DNA of 64,000 nucleotides from Ectothiorhodospira mobilis (GCF_016584115.1 NZ_NRSK01000008.1:41662-105661), one strand, 5' to 3'; counted from the stretch's first letter, positions 19,778 through 31,039 are shown. The notes: a model not told the origin generated them from the letters alone. Program-made: numbers and translations.

Positions 19778-21193
19778 TCATGCGTTGTCAACCGTTTTTG
19801 TTTCAATCCATTGAACGGCGTTTTCAACGCGCTTCAGTGTCCGTTCCCGACCGATCAAACGCAGGGTCTGATCGATGGGTGGGGATACTGTTCCCCCGGT
19901 GACGGCCACCCGAAGCGGCTGTGCAACTTTTCCTAATTTTAACCCCATCCGTTCCGAAACATCAATCACTGTTTGATGGATCGGGCCATCCTCCCACTGC
20001 GCCAGGGCCCCCAGGGCACCGTGCAGGGCCTGCAGTACCGGGGCGCTCTCGGGAGTGAGGTTCTTGCGCGCCGCCTTCTCGTCGTAGGCCTCCACCTCCC
20101 GATAGAAATAGAGGCTGTTGTCCGCCATCTCCACCAGGGTCTTGGCCCGCTCCCGCTGGGCCTCCACCACGTCCCGCAGCGGCGGATCACAGGCGGGGTC
20201 CACGTCCCGCTGGCCCATGTGCCAGGAGAGCTGGCGCGCCACATGATCCGTGCTCAGGGTCTTCAGGTAATGCTGGTTCAGCCACAGCAGCTTTTCGGGG
20301 TTGATGGCCGAGGCGGAGTGGTTCACGTCCTCGATATCGAACAGTTCGATCAGCTCGTCCAGGGAGAAGATCTCCTGGTCCCCATGGGCCCAGCCCAGAC
20401 GCACCAGATAGTTGAGCAGGGCCTCGGGGAGATAGCCCTCGTCCCGGTACTGCATGACGCTCACGGCGCCGTGGCGCTTGGAGAGTTTGGCCCCGTCCGG
20501 GCCCAGGATCATGGGGAGATGGGCGTACCGGGGCGGCTCCACCCCCAGGGCCTTGAGGATGTTGATCTGACGGGGGGTGTTGTTGAGATGGTCGTCCCCC
20601 CGGATGACATGGGTGATGCCCATGTCCCAGTCGTCCACCACCACCGTGAGGTTGTAGGTGGGGGTGCCGTCGGAGCGGGCGATGATCAGGTCGTCCAGTT
20701 CGCTGTTCTGGAAGATGACCCGGCCGCGCACCATGTCATCCACCACCGTGATCCCCTCCAGGGGGTTCTTGAAGCGGATCACCGGCTCCACCCCTTCCCG
20801 GGGCTCCTTGCGCATGCGGCAGCGGCCGTCGTAGCGGGGCTTCTCCTTGCGGGCCATCTGCTCCTCGCGCATGGCCTCCAGCTCTTCCTTGGTGCAGTAG
20901 CAGTAGTAGGCGTGCCCCTCATCCAGCAGGCGCTGCACCACCTCCTTGTACCGGTCGAAACGCTGGGTCTGGTAGAAGGGGCCCTCGTCGTACTCCAGCC
21001 CCAGCCAGCTCATCCCCTCCAGGATGGCGTTCACCGATTCGGCGTTGGAACGGGCCAGATCGGTGTCCTCCACCCGGAGCACGAACTCGCCGCCGTGCTT
21101 GCGGGCGTACAGCCAGGAGAACAGCGCCGTGCGGGCGCCGCCGATGTGGAGATAACCGGTGGGGCTCGGAGCGAATCGGGTGCGGACTTTCAT
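19778..21193 (-). CDS. gltX: Glutamate--tRNA ligase
   Basis: Charges tRNA-Glu with glutamate. The 471 residues equal the E. coli enzyme. The class I motifs are present: HIGH-like PSPTGYLHIGGARTALF (residues 8-24) and KLSKRHG (about 240). A zinc-site-like CYCTKEE near residue 98-104 and CRMRKE fit the bacterial form. tRNA-Ala and tRNA-Glu follow on the same strand, probably in the same transcript. The last 50 codons are more A+T rich than the rest. Confidence 0.98.
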   Translation of the reverse strand: MKVRTRFAPSPTGYLHIGGARTALFSWLYARKHGGEFVLRVEDTDLARSNAESVNAILEGMSWLGLEYDEGPFYQTQRFDRYKEVVQRLLDEGHAYYCYCTKEELEAMREEQMARKEKPRYDGRCRMRKEPREGVEPVIRFKNPLEGITVVDDMVRGRVIFQNSELDDLIIARSDGTPTYNLTVVVDDWDMGITHVIRGDDHLNNTPRQINILKALGVEPPRYAHLPMILGPDGAKLSKRHGAVSVMQYRDEGYLPEALLNYLVRLGWAHGDQEIFSLDELIELFDIEDVNHSASAINPEKLLWLNQHYLKTLSTDHVARQLSWHMGQRDVDPACDPPLRDVVEAQRERAKTLVEMADNSLYFYREVEAYDEKAARKNLTPESAPVLQALHGALGALAQWEDGPIHQTVIDVSERMGLKLGKVAQPLRVAVTGGTVSPPIDQTLRLIGRERTLKRVENAVQWIETKTVDNA

Positions 21194-21247
21194 AAAGGCC
21201 CTCTGTCTACCAGGGGTGGACGATCAAGCCGCATAGAGTAGCAGAGC

Positions 21248-21272
21248 CCCGGCGGGGCTTCATCCCGCCGGG
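21248..21272 (-). terminator. GC-rich hairpin downstream of the cobalamin operon
   Basis: Nine-base arms CCCGGCGGG and CCCGCCGGG around a seven-base loop, 6 bp after the cobS stop and ahead of gltX. The following bases on the minus strand (GCTCTGCTACTCT) are only loosely T-rich, so termination strength is uncertain. Confidence 0.55.
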
Positions 21273-21277
21273 ACCCC

Positions 21278-22021
21278 TCAGGTCAGCGCCAGGGTCACCG
21301 CCGCCAGCACCCCCGTCTCCACCAGCTCCACCAGGGCCCCGGCGGTGTCCCCCGTGGTGCCCCCGATGCGGTGGCGCATCCAGGCCCGTCCCGCCAGGAA
21401 GACCCCCAGGGCCCCCGCCAGGGCCGCCAGGGCCACCCCCCCCTGCCCCAGGGCGATACCGCCCAGCAGCGTCCCCGCCGCCGTCGCCAGCACCACGCCC
21501 CAGGCCCCGCGCCGGGGCAGATACTCCGCCAGCAGGCTGCCCATGCCCCCGGGGCGCACATAGGGGGTGGTGACGAACAGCAGCGGCAGGGCCGCACGCC
21601 CCAGGAAGGGGGCCAGCAGCACGGCCGCCCCGGCCCCCTGCCCCGCCAGCTCCAGCAGGGCCGCGTATTTCACCAGCAGCACCAGGATCAGCACCGCCAC
21701 GGCGGCGGGGCCGCAGCGGGGATCCTTCATGATCTCCAGGGTGCGCTCCCGGTCGCCGATGCCGCCGATCCAGGCATCGGCGGCGTCCGCCAGGCCATCC
21801 ATGTGCATCAGTCCGGTGAGCACCACCCACAGGGCCACCACCAGGGCCGCCGCCAGGGGGCCCGTGCCCAGAAGGGCCAGGGCCGCCGCCAGGGCGGCCC
21901 CCATGAGCAGGCCGATGAGGGGGTAGTACAGCAGGGACTGCCCCACCTGCCGCGGTGTGGGGTCGTTCCAGGTCACAGGGAAGCGCGTGAGAAAGCGCAG
22001 GGCCACGAGAAAGGGTTTCAC
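21278..22021 (-). CDS. cobS: Adenosylcobinamide-GDP ribazoletransferase
   Basis: Cobalamin synthase: joins adenosylcobinamide-GDP and alpha-ribazole in the inner membrane. The 247 residues have the family start (FLVALRFLTRFPV), the acidic motif GLMHMDGLADAADAW (about 68-82) and KDPRCGPAAVA, and several membrane helices. Its start overlaps the stop of cobC by 4 bp. Last gene of the nine-gene operon. Confidence 0.95.
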   Translation of the reverse strand: MKPFLVALRFLTRFPVTWNDPTPRQVGQSLLYYPLIGLLMGAALAAALALLGTGPLAAALVVALWVVLTGLMHMDGLADAADAWIGGIGDRERTLEIMKDPRCGPAAVAVLILVLLVKYAALLELAGQGAGAAVLLAPFLGRAALPLLFVTTPYVRPGGMGSLLAEYLPRRGAWGVVLATAAGTLLGGIALGQGGVALAALAGALGVFLAGRAWMRHRIGGTTGDTAGALVELVETGVLAAVTLALT

Positions 22022-22641
22022 TCCAAGGACTCCGTGGATGCGGCGGGCTCCGGGGGCACCGGCAGGCGCTCCACCCGGTGCCCGCCGGGATGCAGATGGA
22101 TGCGGTACAGGCAGGCATGGGGCACTTCCAGCACCAGCAGGTCCTCCAGGGGCCGCCGCTGCTCGTGCAGCAGGATGAGGCGGATCACGCCCCCGTGGGT
22201 GACCACCAGCCGGCGCGCCGGGGCGGGTTCACGCACCAGATCCGTCCAGGCCGCCAGCACCCGGTCGCGGAAGGCCGTCAGGGGCTCGGCCCCGGGGGGC
22301 ACATGGTGCAGGGGGTCCTCCCAGAAGCGGGCCAGGGCGTCGGGTTCCGTCTCCATGAGTTCGGCCGGGGTGCGCCCCTCCCAGACCCCGAAATGCATCT
22401 CCCGCAGGCGGGGATCCTCCCGCAGGGCGAGCCCAGCGGCCCCGGCCCAAGTCCGGGCCGGGGCCAGGCAGCGCTGCAGGGGGGAGGCGATGAGGGCATC
22501 CCAGGGGCCATGGGCGTCGAAACTGCCCTGCATCTGCCCCCAGCCCTCGGGGGTCAGGGGCTCGTCCAGGCTCCCCCGGAAGGCGAACCCTCCGGTGGTC
22601 TGGCCGTGACGCATCAGGTCGATCCAGGGGACCGGGCTCAA
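22018..22641 (-). CDS. cobC: Alpha-ribazole phosphatase (histidine phosphatase family)
   Basis: Removes the phosphate from alpha-ribazole 5'-phosphate before or after nucleotide-loop assembly. The 207 residues start with the phospho-histidine motif DLMRHGQT (residues 8-15) and contain the second His in VVTHGGVIR (about 147) and the [15 protein letters not shown] block. It overlaps cobT and cobS by 4 bp each. General histidine phosphatases look alike; the operon position supports this role. Confidence 0.9.
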   Translation of the reverse strand: MSPVPWIDLMRHGQTTGGFAFRGSLDEPLTPEGWGQMQGSFDAHGPWDALIASPLQRCLAPARTWAGAAGLALREDPRLREMHFGVWEGRTPAELMETEPDALARFWEDPLHHVPPGAEPLTAFRDRVLAAWTDLVREPAPARRLVVTHGGVIRLILLHEQRRPLEDLLVLEVPHACLYRIHLHPGGHRVERLPVPPEPAASTESLE

Positions 22642-23696
22642 AGGGCCTCCGCCACCTGGGCCTCGTCGAAGGTGGCCATGCGACCGTGGATATCACAGGC
22701 CAGACGCAGCAGGGGCACGGCGGTGGCCGCCCCGCTGGCCTCCCCCAGACGCATGCCCAGATCCAGCAGGGGCCGGGCGGAGAGGGCCTCCAGCACCCGG
22801 CGGTGCCCCGGTTCGGCGGAGGCATGGGCGAACAGGAACCAGTCCCGGGCGCTGGGGCAGATGCGGGCGGTGGCCAGGGCCGACACGGAACTGATGAACC
22901 CGTCCACCAGCACGGGCATCCCCATCTGGGCGCAGGCCAGATAGGCCCCGCTCATGGCGGCGATCTCGAAGCCCCCCACCCGGCGCAGGCACTCCACGGG
23001 CTCGTCCAGGTGTTCCCGGTGCCGTTCCAGGGCGCGGCGGATGACCTCGGCCTTGTGACGCACCCCGTCGTCGTCCAGGCCGGTGCCCGGCCCCACCAGT
23101 TCCTCCGGCTCCGCCCCCATGAGGGCACAGGCCACGGCGGCGGCGGCGGTGGTGTTGCCGATGCCCATCTCCCCCGCCAGGTACACCTCGGTCCCCGCCA
23201 GCCGGGCCCGCTCCGCCGCATGGCGGCCGGCGTTCATGGCCAGGGCCAGCTGGTGCAGGTCCATGGCCGGACCCTGGACGAAATTGGCGGTGCCCGGACC
23301 GATGCGCACATCGGTGACCCCCTCCAGGGGCCCGGTCTCCTCCACCGTACCCAGGTTGATCACCTCCAGGCGGGCATCGATGGACCGGGCCAGGACACTG
23401 ATCCCGGCGCCGCCGCGCACGAAGTTGCGCACCATCTCCATGGTCACCGACTGGGGGAAGCGGGAGATCCCCTCGGCGGCCACGCCGTGATCGCCGGCGA
23501 AGATGCTGATGTGCACCGTATCGGCCCGGGGGGTGTCACTGCCCTGCATGCCAGCCAGGCGGGTGGCCAGGGTCTCCAGCTGCCCCAGGGAGCCCAGGGG
23601 CTTGGTGAGGCGGGTCTGGCGTTCCTCCGCACGGCGGCGGGCCTCTTCGTCGATGGGTGCCGCGGGCACCTGCAACCAGGGGGTTTCTTGATTCAC
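22638..23696 (-). CDS. cobT: Nicotinate-nucleotide--dimethylbenzimidazole phosphoribosyltransferase
   Basis: Activates the lower ligand base of cobalamin. 352 residues, typical length. Visible are [20 protein letters not shown] (about 30-49), [27 protein letters not shown] and the [16 protein letters not shown] block; the catalytic-base region [26 protein letters not shown] is intact. Overlaps cobU and cobC by 4 bp each. Confidence 0.97.
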   Translation of the reverse strand: MNQETPWLQVPAAPIDEEARRRAEERQTRLTKPLGSLGQLETLATRLAGMQGSDTPRADTVHISIFAGDHGVAAEGISRFPQSVTMEMVRNFVRGGAGISVLARSIDARLEVINLGTVEETGPLEGVTDVRIGPGTANFVQGPAMDLHQLALAMNAGRHAAERARLAGTEVYLAGEMGIGNTTAAAAVACALMGAEPEELVGPGTGLDDDGVRHKAEVIRRALERHREHLDEPVECLRRVGGFEIAAMSGAYLACAQMGMPVLVDGFISSVSALATARICPSARDWFLFAHASAEPGHRRVLEALSARPLLDLGMRLGEASGAATAVPLLRLACDIHGRMATFDEAQVAEAL

Positions 23697-24217
23697 AGCT
23701 TCTCTCCTTTGAGTACCAGGGGCAGACCGGCCACCGTCAGGGTGACCCGCTCGCAGCGGGCCGCCACCGCCTGGTGCAGCCGGCCGGCCTCGTCACAGAA
23801 CCGGCGGGTGAGTTCCCCCAGGGGCACGATGCCCATGCCGGTCTCATTGCTTACCAGGATCAGCCGCCCCGGAAGATCCGGGAGGGCCTCCAGAAGACGT
23901 GCCTGCTCCCGGGCACAGGTGGCCTCGTCCTCATCCCACAACAGATGGGTGAGCCAGAGGGTGAGGCAGTCCACCAGCAGACAATGGTCCGGGGCGGCAT
24001 GGTCCCGCAGCACCCCGGCCAGATCGGCCCCCGCCTCCACCAGGCCCCAGTGCCCAGGGCGGCGGTCCTGATGATGGCGGATGCGGGCGCGCATCTCCTC
24101 ATCCTCCCCCGGCCGGGCCGTGGCCACATAGGTCACCGCCCGGCCGCTCTCGGCGGCCAGACGCTCCGCCAGGGCGCTCTTGCCCGAACGGGCCCCGCCC
24201 AGGATCAGTTCTTTCAT
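23693..24217 (-). CDS. cobU: Adenosylcobinamide kinase / adenosylcobinamide-phosphate guanylyltransferase
   Basis: Bifunctional enzyme that phosphorylates adenosylcobinamide and attaches GMP. 174 residues. P-loop [15 protein letters not shown] (residues 6-20), the guanylated-histidine region [10 protein letters not shown] (about 50-59) and the [20 protein letters not shown] block are all present. Translationally coupled to its neighbours by 4-bp overlaps. Confidence 0.96.
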   Translation of the reverse strand: MKELILGGARSGKSALAERLAAESGRAVTYVATARPGEDEEMRARIRHHQDRRPGHWGLVEAGADLAGVLRDHAAPDHCLLVDCLTLWLTHLLWDEDEATCAREQARLLEALPDLPGRLILVSNETGMGIVPLGELTRRFCDEAGRLHQAVAARCERVTLTVAGLPLVLKGEKL

Positions 24218-25752
24218 GCCCGATGCCTCCCGGGATGCGTTTCATCCGGTGCAGGGGGTCTCGATGCCACCGGGGCCGCCAGTCCCAGCAGGGCCAGGAT
24301 GCGGGTCATGTCCAGATGCATCTCCACCGCGTCCGCCAGCTGCTCGAAACCGGCCTCCCGGTCCCGCTCCAGATCGCGCCCCCCGGCGGCATCCCCCAGG
24401 CCCGCCCAGGCCAGCAGGGACCGGGCCGCCCCGGCGCGGTCGAAGACCCCGTGCACATAGGTGCCGAGGACGGCGCCGTCCCCGGAGACGGCGCCGTCGG
24501 GTCCCTGCCCCTCCAGGGTTACGGCCGGCCGCTGCAGCCCTGTCCCCCGGGTCACCCCGGCATGGATCTCGTAGCCCTCCACCCGGGCCCCATCGCTCAG
24601 ATGCCCCCGCACCCGGCGCAGCTGCTTGCCCGGGGCCAGGGTGGTATCCACCTCCAGCAGCCCCAGGCCCGGGGTGCTGCCGGGGGCACCTTCCACCCCA
24701 TCGGGGTCATGCACCCACTGCCCCAGCATCTGAAAGCCCCCGCAGATCCCCATCACCCGGCCGCCGTAGCGCAGGTGGCGCAGGATGGCCCGGTCAAACC
24801 CCTGTTGCCGCAACCAGTCCAGGTCCGCCCGCACCGCCTTGGAGCCGGGCAGGACGATCAGATCCGCCGGTGGCAGCGGCCGTCCCGGCCCGGCGAAGGT
24901 GACCCGCACCCGCGGGTGCAACCGCAGGGGATCAAGATCCGTGTGGTTGCTGATGCGCGGCAGCGCCGGCACCACCACCTCCAGGCAATCCGGGGCCTCC
25001 CCCTCACCCGCTGGCTTGGGGGACAGGGCCCCCGGCAGGGCATCCTCCGCCTCCAGGTACAGGCCCTGCAGATAGGGCAGCACCCCCAGCACGGGCCTGC
25101 CCGTCTCCCGCTCCAGCCAGTCCAGGCCCGGGTCCAGCAGGGCCTTGTCACCACGGAAGCGGTTGATGACAAAGCCTGCCACCCGGGCCCGTTCCGTGGG
25201 CGAGAGCAGCGCCAGGGTACCCACCAGGTGGGCGAAGACCCCGCCGCGGTCGATGTCCGCCACCAGGATCACCGGGCAGTCCACCGCCTCGGCAAAGCCC
25301 ATGTTGGCGATATCCCCCTGGCGCAGATTGATCTCCGCCGGGGAGCCGGCCCCCTCCACCAGCACCACGCGATGGCGCCGGGCCAGGCGCCCGTGGGCCG
25401 CCACCACCCGCTCCAACAGCCTGGGCTTGAGGCGATGGTAGGCGGCCGCATCCGACATGGACAGGGGCCGTCCGTCCAGGATCACCTGGGCGCCCCGGTC
25501 GGAACAGGGCTTGAGCAGCACCGGGTTCATGTCCGTGTGGGGCGCCACGCGGCAGGCGGCCGCCTGCACCGCCTGGGCCCGGCCCATCTCCCCGCCCTCC
25601 GGGGTGACGGCGCTGTTCAGGGCCATGTTCTGGGACTTGAACGGGGCCACGGCGATCCCCCGGCGGGCCAGGGCCCGGCCCAGGGCGGTCACCAGCAGGC
25701 TCTTGCCGGCATCAGAGGTGGTGCCCTGCACCATCAGGGTGGCTGCCGTCAT
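24214..25752 (-). CDS. cobQ: Cobyric acid synthase
   Basis: Amidates four side chains of adenosylcobyrinic a,c-diamide using glutamine and ATP. From the ATG at 25750-25752 it has 512 residues; this start overlaps the upstream stop by 4 bp, like the other junctions, so the 58-codon upstream extension is rejected. N-terminal synthetase domain with [20 protein letters not shown]-terminal glutaminase with the nucleophile cysteine in [10 protein letters not shown] (about 335) and the final His in [10 protein letters not shown]. Confidence 0.96.
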   Translation of the reverse strand: MTAATLMVQGTTSDAGKSLLVTALGRALARRGIAVAPFKSQNMALNSAVTPEGGEMGRAQAVQAAACRVAPHTDMNPVLLKPCSDRGAQVILDGRPLSMSDAAAYHRLKPRLLERVVAAHGRLARRHRVVLVEGAGSPAEINLRQGDIANMGFAEAVDCPVILVADIDRGGVFAHLVGTLALLSPTERARVAGFVINRFRGDKALLDPGLDWLERETGRPVLGVLPYLQGLYLEAEDALPGALSPKPAGEGEAPDCLEVVVPALPRISNHTDLDPLRLHPRVRVTFAGPGRPLPPADLIVLPGSKAVRADLDWLRQQGFDRAILRHLRYGGRVMGICGGFQMLGQWVHDPDGVEGAPGSTPGLGLLEVDTTLAPGKQLRRVRGHLSDGARVEGYEIHAGVTRGTGLQRPAVTLEGQGPDGAVSGDGAVLGTYVHGVFDRAGAARSLLAWAGLGDAAGGRDLERDREAGFEQLADAVEMHLDMTRILALLGLAAPVASRPPAPDETHPGRHRA

Positions 25753-26822
25753 GGACCTCGTCCCTCGTCCGCCAGCGCCTCCAGGGCGGCCTCCAGCCGG
25801 GCCCAGCCCAGCTCGTCCCCCGGCAGACCGAAACGCAGGCTTGGGGGGTCGTCGAACAGGCGGGTGAGGATGCCGTACCGGCGCAGGGCCCCGTGGATCC
25901 GCCCGGCCCGGGGGGTGCGCATCCACTGGAACAGGGGCGTACCGCCGTCGGGGGGCAGCCCGTGGCGGGTCAGGGCGTCCCGCAGCCGTGCCCCGGCACG
26001 GGCCAGTTCCTCCCGGGTCCGTTCCTGCCAGACCCGGTCCGACAGGGCCCCGCGGGCCGCCCAGCGGGAGGGGCCGGTGACCGTCCAGGGCCCCAGATGG
26101 GCCGCCAGCTCCGCCCGCAGGCGCGGCTCGGCGAAGACGAACCCCACCCGGGCCCCCGCCAGACCGAAGAATTTGCCCAGGGAACGCAGCACCACCAGTC
26201 CGGGCTGGGGGCAGCGGGGCACCAGGCTGTGCTCCGGGGTGGCGTCCATGAAGGCCTCGTCCACCACCAGCCAGCCCCCCCTGAGGGCCAGCCGCGCCTG
26301 CCAGTCCTGCAGCCGCCGGGGATCGAAGCGATGGCCCGAGGGGTTATTGGGATTCACCAGCAGCAGATGGTCCAGGGTCTCCAGCCGGTCCTCCACCGTC
26401 TCCGGCGTCAGGGACACCACCTGGTGCCCCGCCCGTCGCCAGGCGTGGGCGTGCTCGGCATAGGAGGGGTGCAGCATGCCCACCCGCCCTCCAGCGGGCA
26501 GCAGGGCCGGCAGGGCCTGGATGGCCGCCTGGGACCCGGCCACCGGCAGCAGGGCCTCAGATCCGTAATACCCGGCGGCGGCGGCCTCCAGGCCGTCCTC
26601 CTCCTCGGGCAGACGCATCCAGGCCTCGGGGGGCACCGGCGGCACCGGCCAGCCTTGGGGGTGGATGCCCGTGGACAGGTCCAGCCAGTCCTCCAGGGGG
26701 ATGCCCTCCTCCCGCGCCGCCCTGCGCAGGCGGCCGCCGTGGGGGAGCATCCCCGGCAGCGGGGTGCCGGGATCTGCGGCGTCTTCGTCGGGGGACAAGG
26801 CTCGTTTACCTGTGTGGATCAT
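25749..26822 (-). CDS. cobD: L-threonine-O-3-phosphate decarboxylase (PLP-dependent)
   Basis: Makes (R)-1-amino-2-propanol phosphate, the linker of the nucleotide loop. 357 residues of aminotransferase fold I: an N-terminal HGG motif, [30 protein letters not shown] and the PLP-lysine block [15 protein letters not shown] (about 225). Called CobD in Salmonella and CobC in Pseudomonas. Overlaps cobQ by 4 bp; 10 bp after cbiB. Confidence 0.93.
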   Translation of the reverse strand: MIHTGKRALSPDEDAADPGTPLPGMLPHGGRLRRAAREEGIPLEDWLDLSTGIHPQGWPVPPVPPEAWMRLPEEEDGLEAAAAGYYGSEALLPVAGSQAAIQALPALLPAGGRVGMLHPSYAEHAHAWRRAGHQVVSLTPETVEDRLETLDHLLLVNPNNPSGHRFDPRRLQDWQARLALRGGWLVVDEAFMDATPEHSLVPRCPQPGLVVLRSLGKFFGLAGARVGFVFAEPRLRAELAAHLGPWTVTGPSRWAARGALSDRVWQERTREELARAGARLRDALTRHGLPPDGGTPLFQWMRTPRAGRIHGALRRYGILTRLFDDPPSLRFGLPGDELGWARLEAALEALADEGRGP

Positions 26823-26832
26823 GAAAGGGGCC

Positions 26833-27753
26833 TCAGGACCAGAGGATCGTCAGGAGTCCGGTGATCAACAACCCCAGGATCCAGACCCCCAGGGCCCGGT
26901 CCAGGAGGGCCAGGGCCCGGGGGATGTCCGCCGGGGCGGCCTCCGGTCCCTGGCCCAGATCGGGCCGGGACTGGGGTTGGCCATGGTAGACCGCCGCACC
27001 GCCCAGGCGGACCCCCAGGGCCCCGGCCCCGGCGGCCATCACCGGACCGGCGTTGGGGCTCTTCCAGGCCCGTCCCTGACGGCGCCAGCAGTCCAGGGCC
27101 CGGCGCGCCCCCGCCCAGCGCCCGGCCGCCAGGGCATAGGCCAGGGCCGTGCAGCGGGCGGGGATATAGTTGAGCCCATCGTCCAGCCGCGCCGCCGCCC
27201 AGCCAAAGCGCCGGTAGCGATCCGTGCGATAGCCCCACATGGCGTCCAGGGTGTTCACCAGGCGGTAGGCCACCACGCCAGGGGCCCCGGCCACGGCGAA
27301 CCAGAACAGGGGGGCGAAGACGGCGTCGTTGCCGTTCTCCAGCAGCGACTCCACGGTGGCCTTGCTGATCTCCGTGGCATCGATCTCCCGGGTATCCCGG
27401 CTCACCAGGAAGGCTACCCGGCTGCGGGCCTCCCCCAGATCCCCGCCCTGCAACGCACCGGCGATGCCCCGCCCGTGCTCCCCCAGGCTGCGCCAGCCCA
27501 CCGCCAGATAGAGCAGCACCACCTCCGGCAACCATCCCCCCGGCAGGGCCGCGGCAAGGGCGGCCAGGAGTGTGAAGGGCAGCACCAGGAGGGCCAGCAG
27601 GAGGGCGCCCCGCAGCCGGTCATCGGCATATCCCCGGCGCTCCACCGCCTCGATGAGGGCGCCGAAGGCCACCAGGGGATGCCCGCGCCGGGGTTCCCCC
27701 AGCAGGCGGTCCAGGGCCAGGGCGGCCAGGATGCCGGCTAGGGTGGCCATCAT
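26833..27753 (-). CDS. cbiB: Adenosylcobinamide-phosphate synthase CbiB
   Basis: Membrane protein that attaches aminopropanol (phosphate) to adenosylcobyric acid. From the ATG at 27751-27753, which overlaps the cobB stop by 4 bp, it has 306 residues. Family motifs: [18 protein letters not shown] (about 13-30), [48 protein letters not shown] and [16 protein letters not shown]. Several membrane helices. Also named CobD in the Pseudomonas scheme. Confidence 0.94.
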   Translation of the reverse strand: MMATLAGILAALALDRLLGEPRRGHPLVAFGALIEAVERRGYADDRLRGALLLALLVLPFTLLAALAAALPGGWLPEVVLLYLAVGWRSLGEHGRGIAGALQGGDLGEARSRVAFLVSRDTREIDATEISKATVESLLENGNDAVFAPLFWFAVAGAPGVVAYRLVNTLDAMWGYRTDRYRRFGWAAARLDDGLNYIPARCTALAYALAAGRWAGARRALDCWRRQGRAWKSPNAGPVMAAGAGALGVRLGGAAVYHGQPQSRPDLGQGPEAAPADIPRALALLDRALGVWILGLLITGLLTILWS

Positions 27754-29048
27754 GTGCGTCCCCCCCCCGTGAACAGCCGCGCCGTCCCCTCCGCATCCGA
27801 GGGGAAGTACAGGTGTACATAGCTGGCGGTCACCCCGCCCTTGCGATAGACCGCCTCCGCCGTGTCCCGGCCGTTGGGACAGCGGGCCCGGGCAATGGGC
27901 TCCAGGGGGGAGTGCATGGCGGAATGATGGAAGGTGTGGCCACGGAACACCCCCTCCGGCAGGGTCACCTCCTGGGGCCCCAGGGCCGCCAGCCGGCCCT
28001 GCATGCGGGCCTGTCCCGGCAGCAGGCCCGCCAGGGCCGCCCCCTGTCCCTCCGTATCCTCCAGCCGTTCCAGCAGGTAGAGCATACCGCCACATTCCGC
28101 CACCAGCGGCCGGCCGGCCGCCGCATGGGCGGCCAGGTCCCGCTTCAGCCGCTCATTGGCGGCCAGGGCCTCCAGGTGCAGCTCCGGGTAGCCGCCGGGG
28201 AGGTAGACGGCCTGGCTCCCCGCCGGCAGGCCCTCCCCCTGCACGGGGGAGAAGAAGTGCAGTTCGGCCCCCATCTCCCGCAGCAGATCCAGGTTGGCCG
28301 GATAGAGGAAGGCGAAGGCCGCGTCCCGGGCCACGGCGATGCGCCGCCCCGCCAAGTGCCGGGGTGGCGGCGGGGTCTCCTCCGGGGCGAAGGCCACCGC
28401 GGGCGGCAGCCCCGGGGCCTTCCACACCAGCTGCTCCGCCGCCGCGTCCAGGCGCCGGTCCAGGTCGGCGATCTCCGCCGCCTGCACCAGCCCCAGATGG
28501 CGGCTGGGCAGGGCCGTATCCGCCGACCGGGGCAGGTAGCCGAGGGCGGTCCGTCCCGCCGGCAGGGCCTCGGTGAGCAGATCATAATGCCGCTCGCCGC
28601 TGACCCGGTTGGCGAAGACCCCGGCGAAGGGGACCTCCGCGCGGTGGGTGGCCAGACCATGGGCCAGGGCGGCAAAGGTCTGGGCCATGGCCGCCCCGCT
28701 GATGGCGGGCATCACCGGGATGCCGAAACGCGTCGCCAGGTCGGCGCTGGAGGGATGGCCGTCAAACAGCCCCATCACCCCCTCCACCAGGATCAGATCC
28801 GCCTCCCCGGCCGCGGCGTACAGCCGCCGGCGGATGTCCGCCTCCCCCGTCATCCACAAGTCCGCCACGTACACCGGCGCGCCGCTGGCCCGCTGGTGGA
28901 TCATCGGGTCGAGGAAGTCCGGCCCCGTCTTGAACACCCGCACCCGCCGGCCCCGGTTGCGGTGATGGCGGGCCAGGGCCGCCGTCACCGTGGTCTTGCC
29001 CTGGCCGGAGGCCGGGGCGGTGACAAGGAGGGCGGGACAGTGACGCAA
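27750..29048 (-). CDS. cobB: Cobyrinic acid a,c-diamide synthase
   Basis: Amidates the a and c carboxylates of (hydrogeno)cobyrinic acid. 432 residues: N-terminal ATP-binding domain with [20 protein letters not shown] (residues 10-29) and [12 protein letters not shown], and a C-terminal glutaminase with [12 protein letters not shown] (about 330). CbiA and CobB are the anaerobic and aerobic equivalents; the window does not show which corrin-ring route the organism uses, as no ring-contraction genes are present. Starts 8 bp after btuB ends. Confidence 0.94.
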   Translation of the reverse strand: MRHCPALLVTAPASGQGKTTVTAALARHHRNRGRRVRVFKTGPDFLDPMIHQRASGAPVYVADLWMTGEADIRRRLYAAAGEADLILVEGVMGLFDGHPSSADLATRFGIPVMPAISGAAMAQTFAALAHGLATHRAEVPFAGVFANRVSGERHYDLLTEALPAGRTALGYLPRSADTALPSRHLGLVQAAEIADLDRRLDAAAEQLVWKAPGLPPAVAFAPEETPPPPRHLAGRRIAVARDAAFAFLYPANLDLLREMGAELHFFSPVQGEGLPAGSQAVYLPGGYPELHLEALAANERLKRDLAAHAAAGRPLVAECGGMLYLLERLEDTEGQGAALAGLLPGQARMQGRLAALGPQEVTLPEGVFRGHTFHHSAMHSPLEPIARARCPNGRDTAEAVYRKGGVTASYVHLYFPSDAEGTARLFTGGGRT

Positions 29049-29056
29049 GGGCGGAC

Positions 29057-30892
29057 CTACTGCTGGTAGTGGAGGCTGAGGAAGACGGCGCGGCCGGGCT
29101 CGTTGTAGTCACCGCCGAACCCCCGGACCTTCACGTAATCGTGGTCCAGGGCATTGTCCAGGGTCGCCCGCAGCGTCCACTGGGACGAGACGGCATAGGC
29201 CGCCCGCAGGTTCACCAGGCCATGGCCCGGGATGCGCTCGCTTTCGGCCTCATCATTGTAGCGCCGCCCCTCCACCAGGACAGTCCCCCCCAGGGACCAG
29301 CGCCCCAGGCTGCGGTCCAGATCCAGGCGCAGGCTGTCGTCCGGGCGCCGGGCCAGGGCCTGGCCGGTGTTGCGGTTTTCATGATCCAGGTGGGTGTAGG
29401 CCAGCACCGCCGACCAGTCCCCGCGATGGATGCCGGTCTCCCATTCGATCCCCTGGATGCGCACCTCGGTGACATTCTGCGGGATCCACCAGCGGCCACC
29501 CCCCGGGGGCGGTGCCCAGTCGATCATGTCGTCCAGATCCGTCCTGAAGACGGTCATGTCGGAGCGGACCCCCTCGCCACTGAAGCGCAGTCCCAGCTCT
29601 GCCGTGCGCGAGCGCTCCGGCTTCAGGTCGGGATTCCCTGAACCCGGCCAGTAGAGGTCGTTGAAGGTGGGGGCCTTGAAGGCGGTGCCGTAACCGGCCC
29701 GAAGCCGCCAGGCCTCGGTCATCTCCAGGCCCCAGGCCACCTGCCCCGTGGTCTCGTTTCCGAAGGCCTGGTTGTCATCCTGGCGCAGGCTGGCGGACAG
29801 GTCATGGGGCCCCAGTTGCGTCTGCAGCTGGGCGAACAGCCCCCAGTTGTCGCGGCGGGTCCGGGCGTAGTCGTTGCTGCTCTGCACCCGGTCCTCCCGG
29901 TAATCCGCCCCCAGGGTCAACAGGTGTTTGCCCAGAAGGATATCGTTCTGCCAGGTCACCAGGTCCCGCCGGGTGTCAATGCGGGAATCAAAGGCCCCGT
30001 CGTAAAAGGTCTCGCCCTCGTCCCGGCTGTGGGCAAGGGTCAGCCGGCTGCGCCAGTGTTCGGTCACGGGGCCGCGGATGCCGGCCCGCACGGCGTGATG
30101 GCCGTAATCGGTCCAGTCGCGGAATTCCCCCGTGTCCACGTCGATCTCCGTCTCCCCGGAGGAATACAGGAAGGAACCGAACAACTCCGCGCCCCCTGCC
30201 AGGCGATGGCTGACCCGGCCGCTGAAGCTGCTGTTGTCGTAGCCGTCCTCCCCCCGGTCCCCGGTGTTTTCCTGGATGTCGATGCCGTCGGTGCGGAAAT
30301 GGCTCCCGGAGAGGCTGTAGCGGGTATCCCCCTGCCCTGCGGAGATCCCGGCCCCGAATTCCCGGGTGCCGAAGGAGCCGGTGCCCAGATGGGCCCGGGC
30401 CCGGGGTGGCCCGTCCCCCTTGCGGGTGAACACCTGCACCACGCCGCCGATGGCGTCGGAGCCGTAGAGGCTGGTGCGCGGTCCGCGCACGATCTCCACC
30501 CGTTCGATCTCCGGGATCGGCAGGAATTGCCACGACGGGCTGCCCAGGGTGGCCGAACCCATGCGCACCCCGTCCACCAGCAGCAGGGTATGGCCGGAAT
30601 CGGTGCCGCGGCTGTAGAGGCTGGCCGTCTTGCCGAAGGGGCCGTTGTGGGTCACCGCCAGCCCGGCGCGAGCCCGGAGCAGGTCGGTGAAACTCCTGGG
30701 CTGCAGCCGGTCGATCTCCTCGCGGTCGATGACGGTCACCGACGCCAGGGTCTCGTCCACGGTCTCGGCCGTGCGGGTGGGGGTGACCAGGATGGGATCC
30801 AGCTGCGCCAGATGGGTCTGGGCCGCAGCCATGGAAGGAAGGGCCAGCAGCACCGCTGCCGGCAGGGAAGCCTTGCGAATCATCGAAATCAT
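29057..30892 (-). CDS. btuB: TonB-dependent cobalamin outer-membrane receptor BtuB
   Basis: Imports cobalamin or corrinoids across the outer membrane with TonB energy. About 611 residues: signal peptide (KASLPAAVLLALPSMAAAQ), TonB box region with ILVTPTRTAETVDETLASVTVI, plug domain (about 45-150; YSRGTDSGHTLLLVDGVRMG, RGPRTSLYGSDAIGGVVQVFTRKG) and a beta barrel ending in VFLSLHYQQ. The start may be 30892 or the next ATG at 30883; the AGGAG is very close to the first and 11 nt from the second. It leads the operon and sits behind a cobalamin riboswitch. Confidence 0.95.
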   Translation of the reverse strand: MISMIRKASLPAAVLLALPSMAAAQTHLAQLDPILVTPTRTAETVDETLASVTVIDREEIDRLQPRSFTDLLRARAGLAVTHNGPFGKTASLYSRGTDSGHTLLLVDGVRMGSATLGSPSWQFLPIPEIERVEIVRGPRTSLYGSDAIGGVVQVFTRKGDGPPRARAHLGTGSFGTREFGAGISAGQGDTRYSLSGSHFRTDGIDIQENTGDRGEDGYDNSSFSGRVSHRLAGGAELFGSFLYSSGETEIDVDTGEFRDWTDYGHHAVRAGIRGPVTEHWRSRLTLAHSRDEGETFYDGAFDSRIDTRRDLVTWQNDILLGKHLLTLGADYREDRVQSSNDYARTRRDNWGLFAQLQTQLGPHDLSASLRQDDNQAFGNETTGQVAWGLEMTEAWRLRAGYGTAFKAPTFNDLYWPGSGNPDLKPERSRTAELGLRFSGEGVRSDMTVFRTDLDDMIDWAPPPGGGRWWIPQNVTEVRIQGIEWETGIHRGDWSAVLAYTHLDHENRNTGQALARRPDDSLRLDLDRSLGRWSLGGTVLVEGRRYNDEAESERIPGHGLVNLRAAYAVSSQWTLRATLDNALDHDYVKVRGFGGDYNEPGRAVFLSLHYQQ

Positions 30893-31039
30893 CTCTCCTG
30901 CGCGCCGCCCGCGCGCGGATGGGGTGCATGGGCGGCATGGCAGGAGGGAGCACACGCGAAACGCGGACCCGGGGTCCGCAGTGCCGGGAGATGGGTCACC
31001 GGAGAGACGCGCCGCGCAAGGCCCACCGCAATGCCGCGT

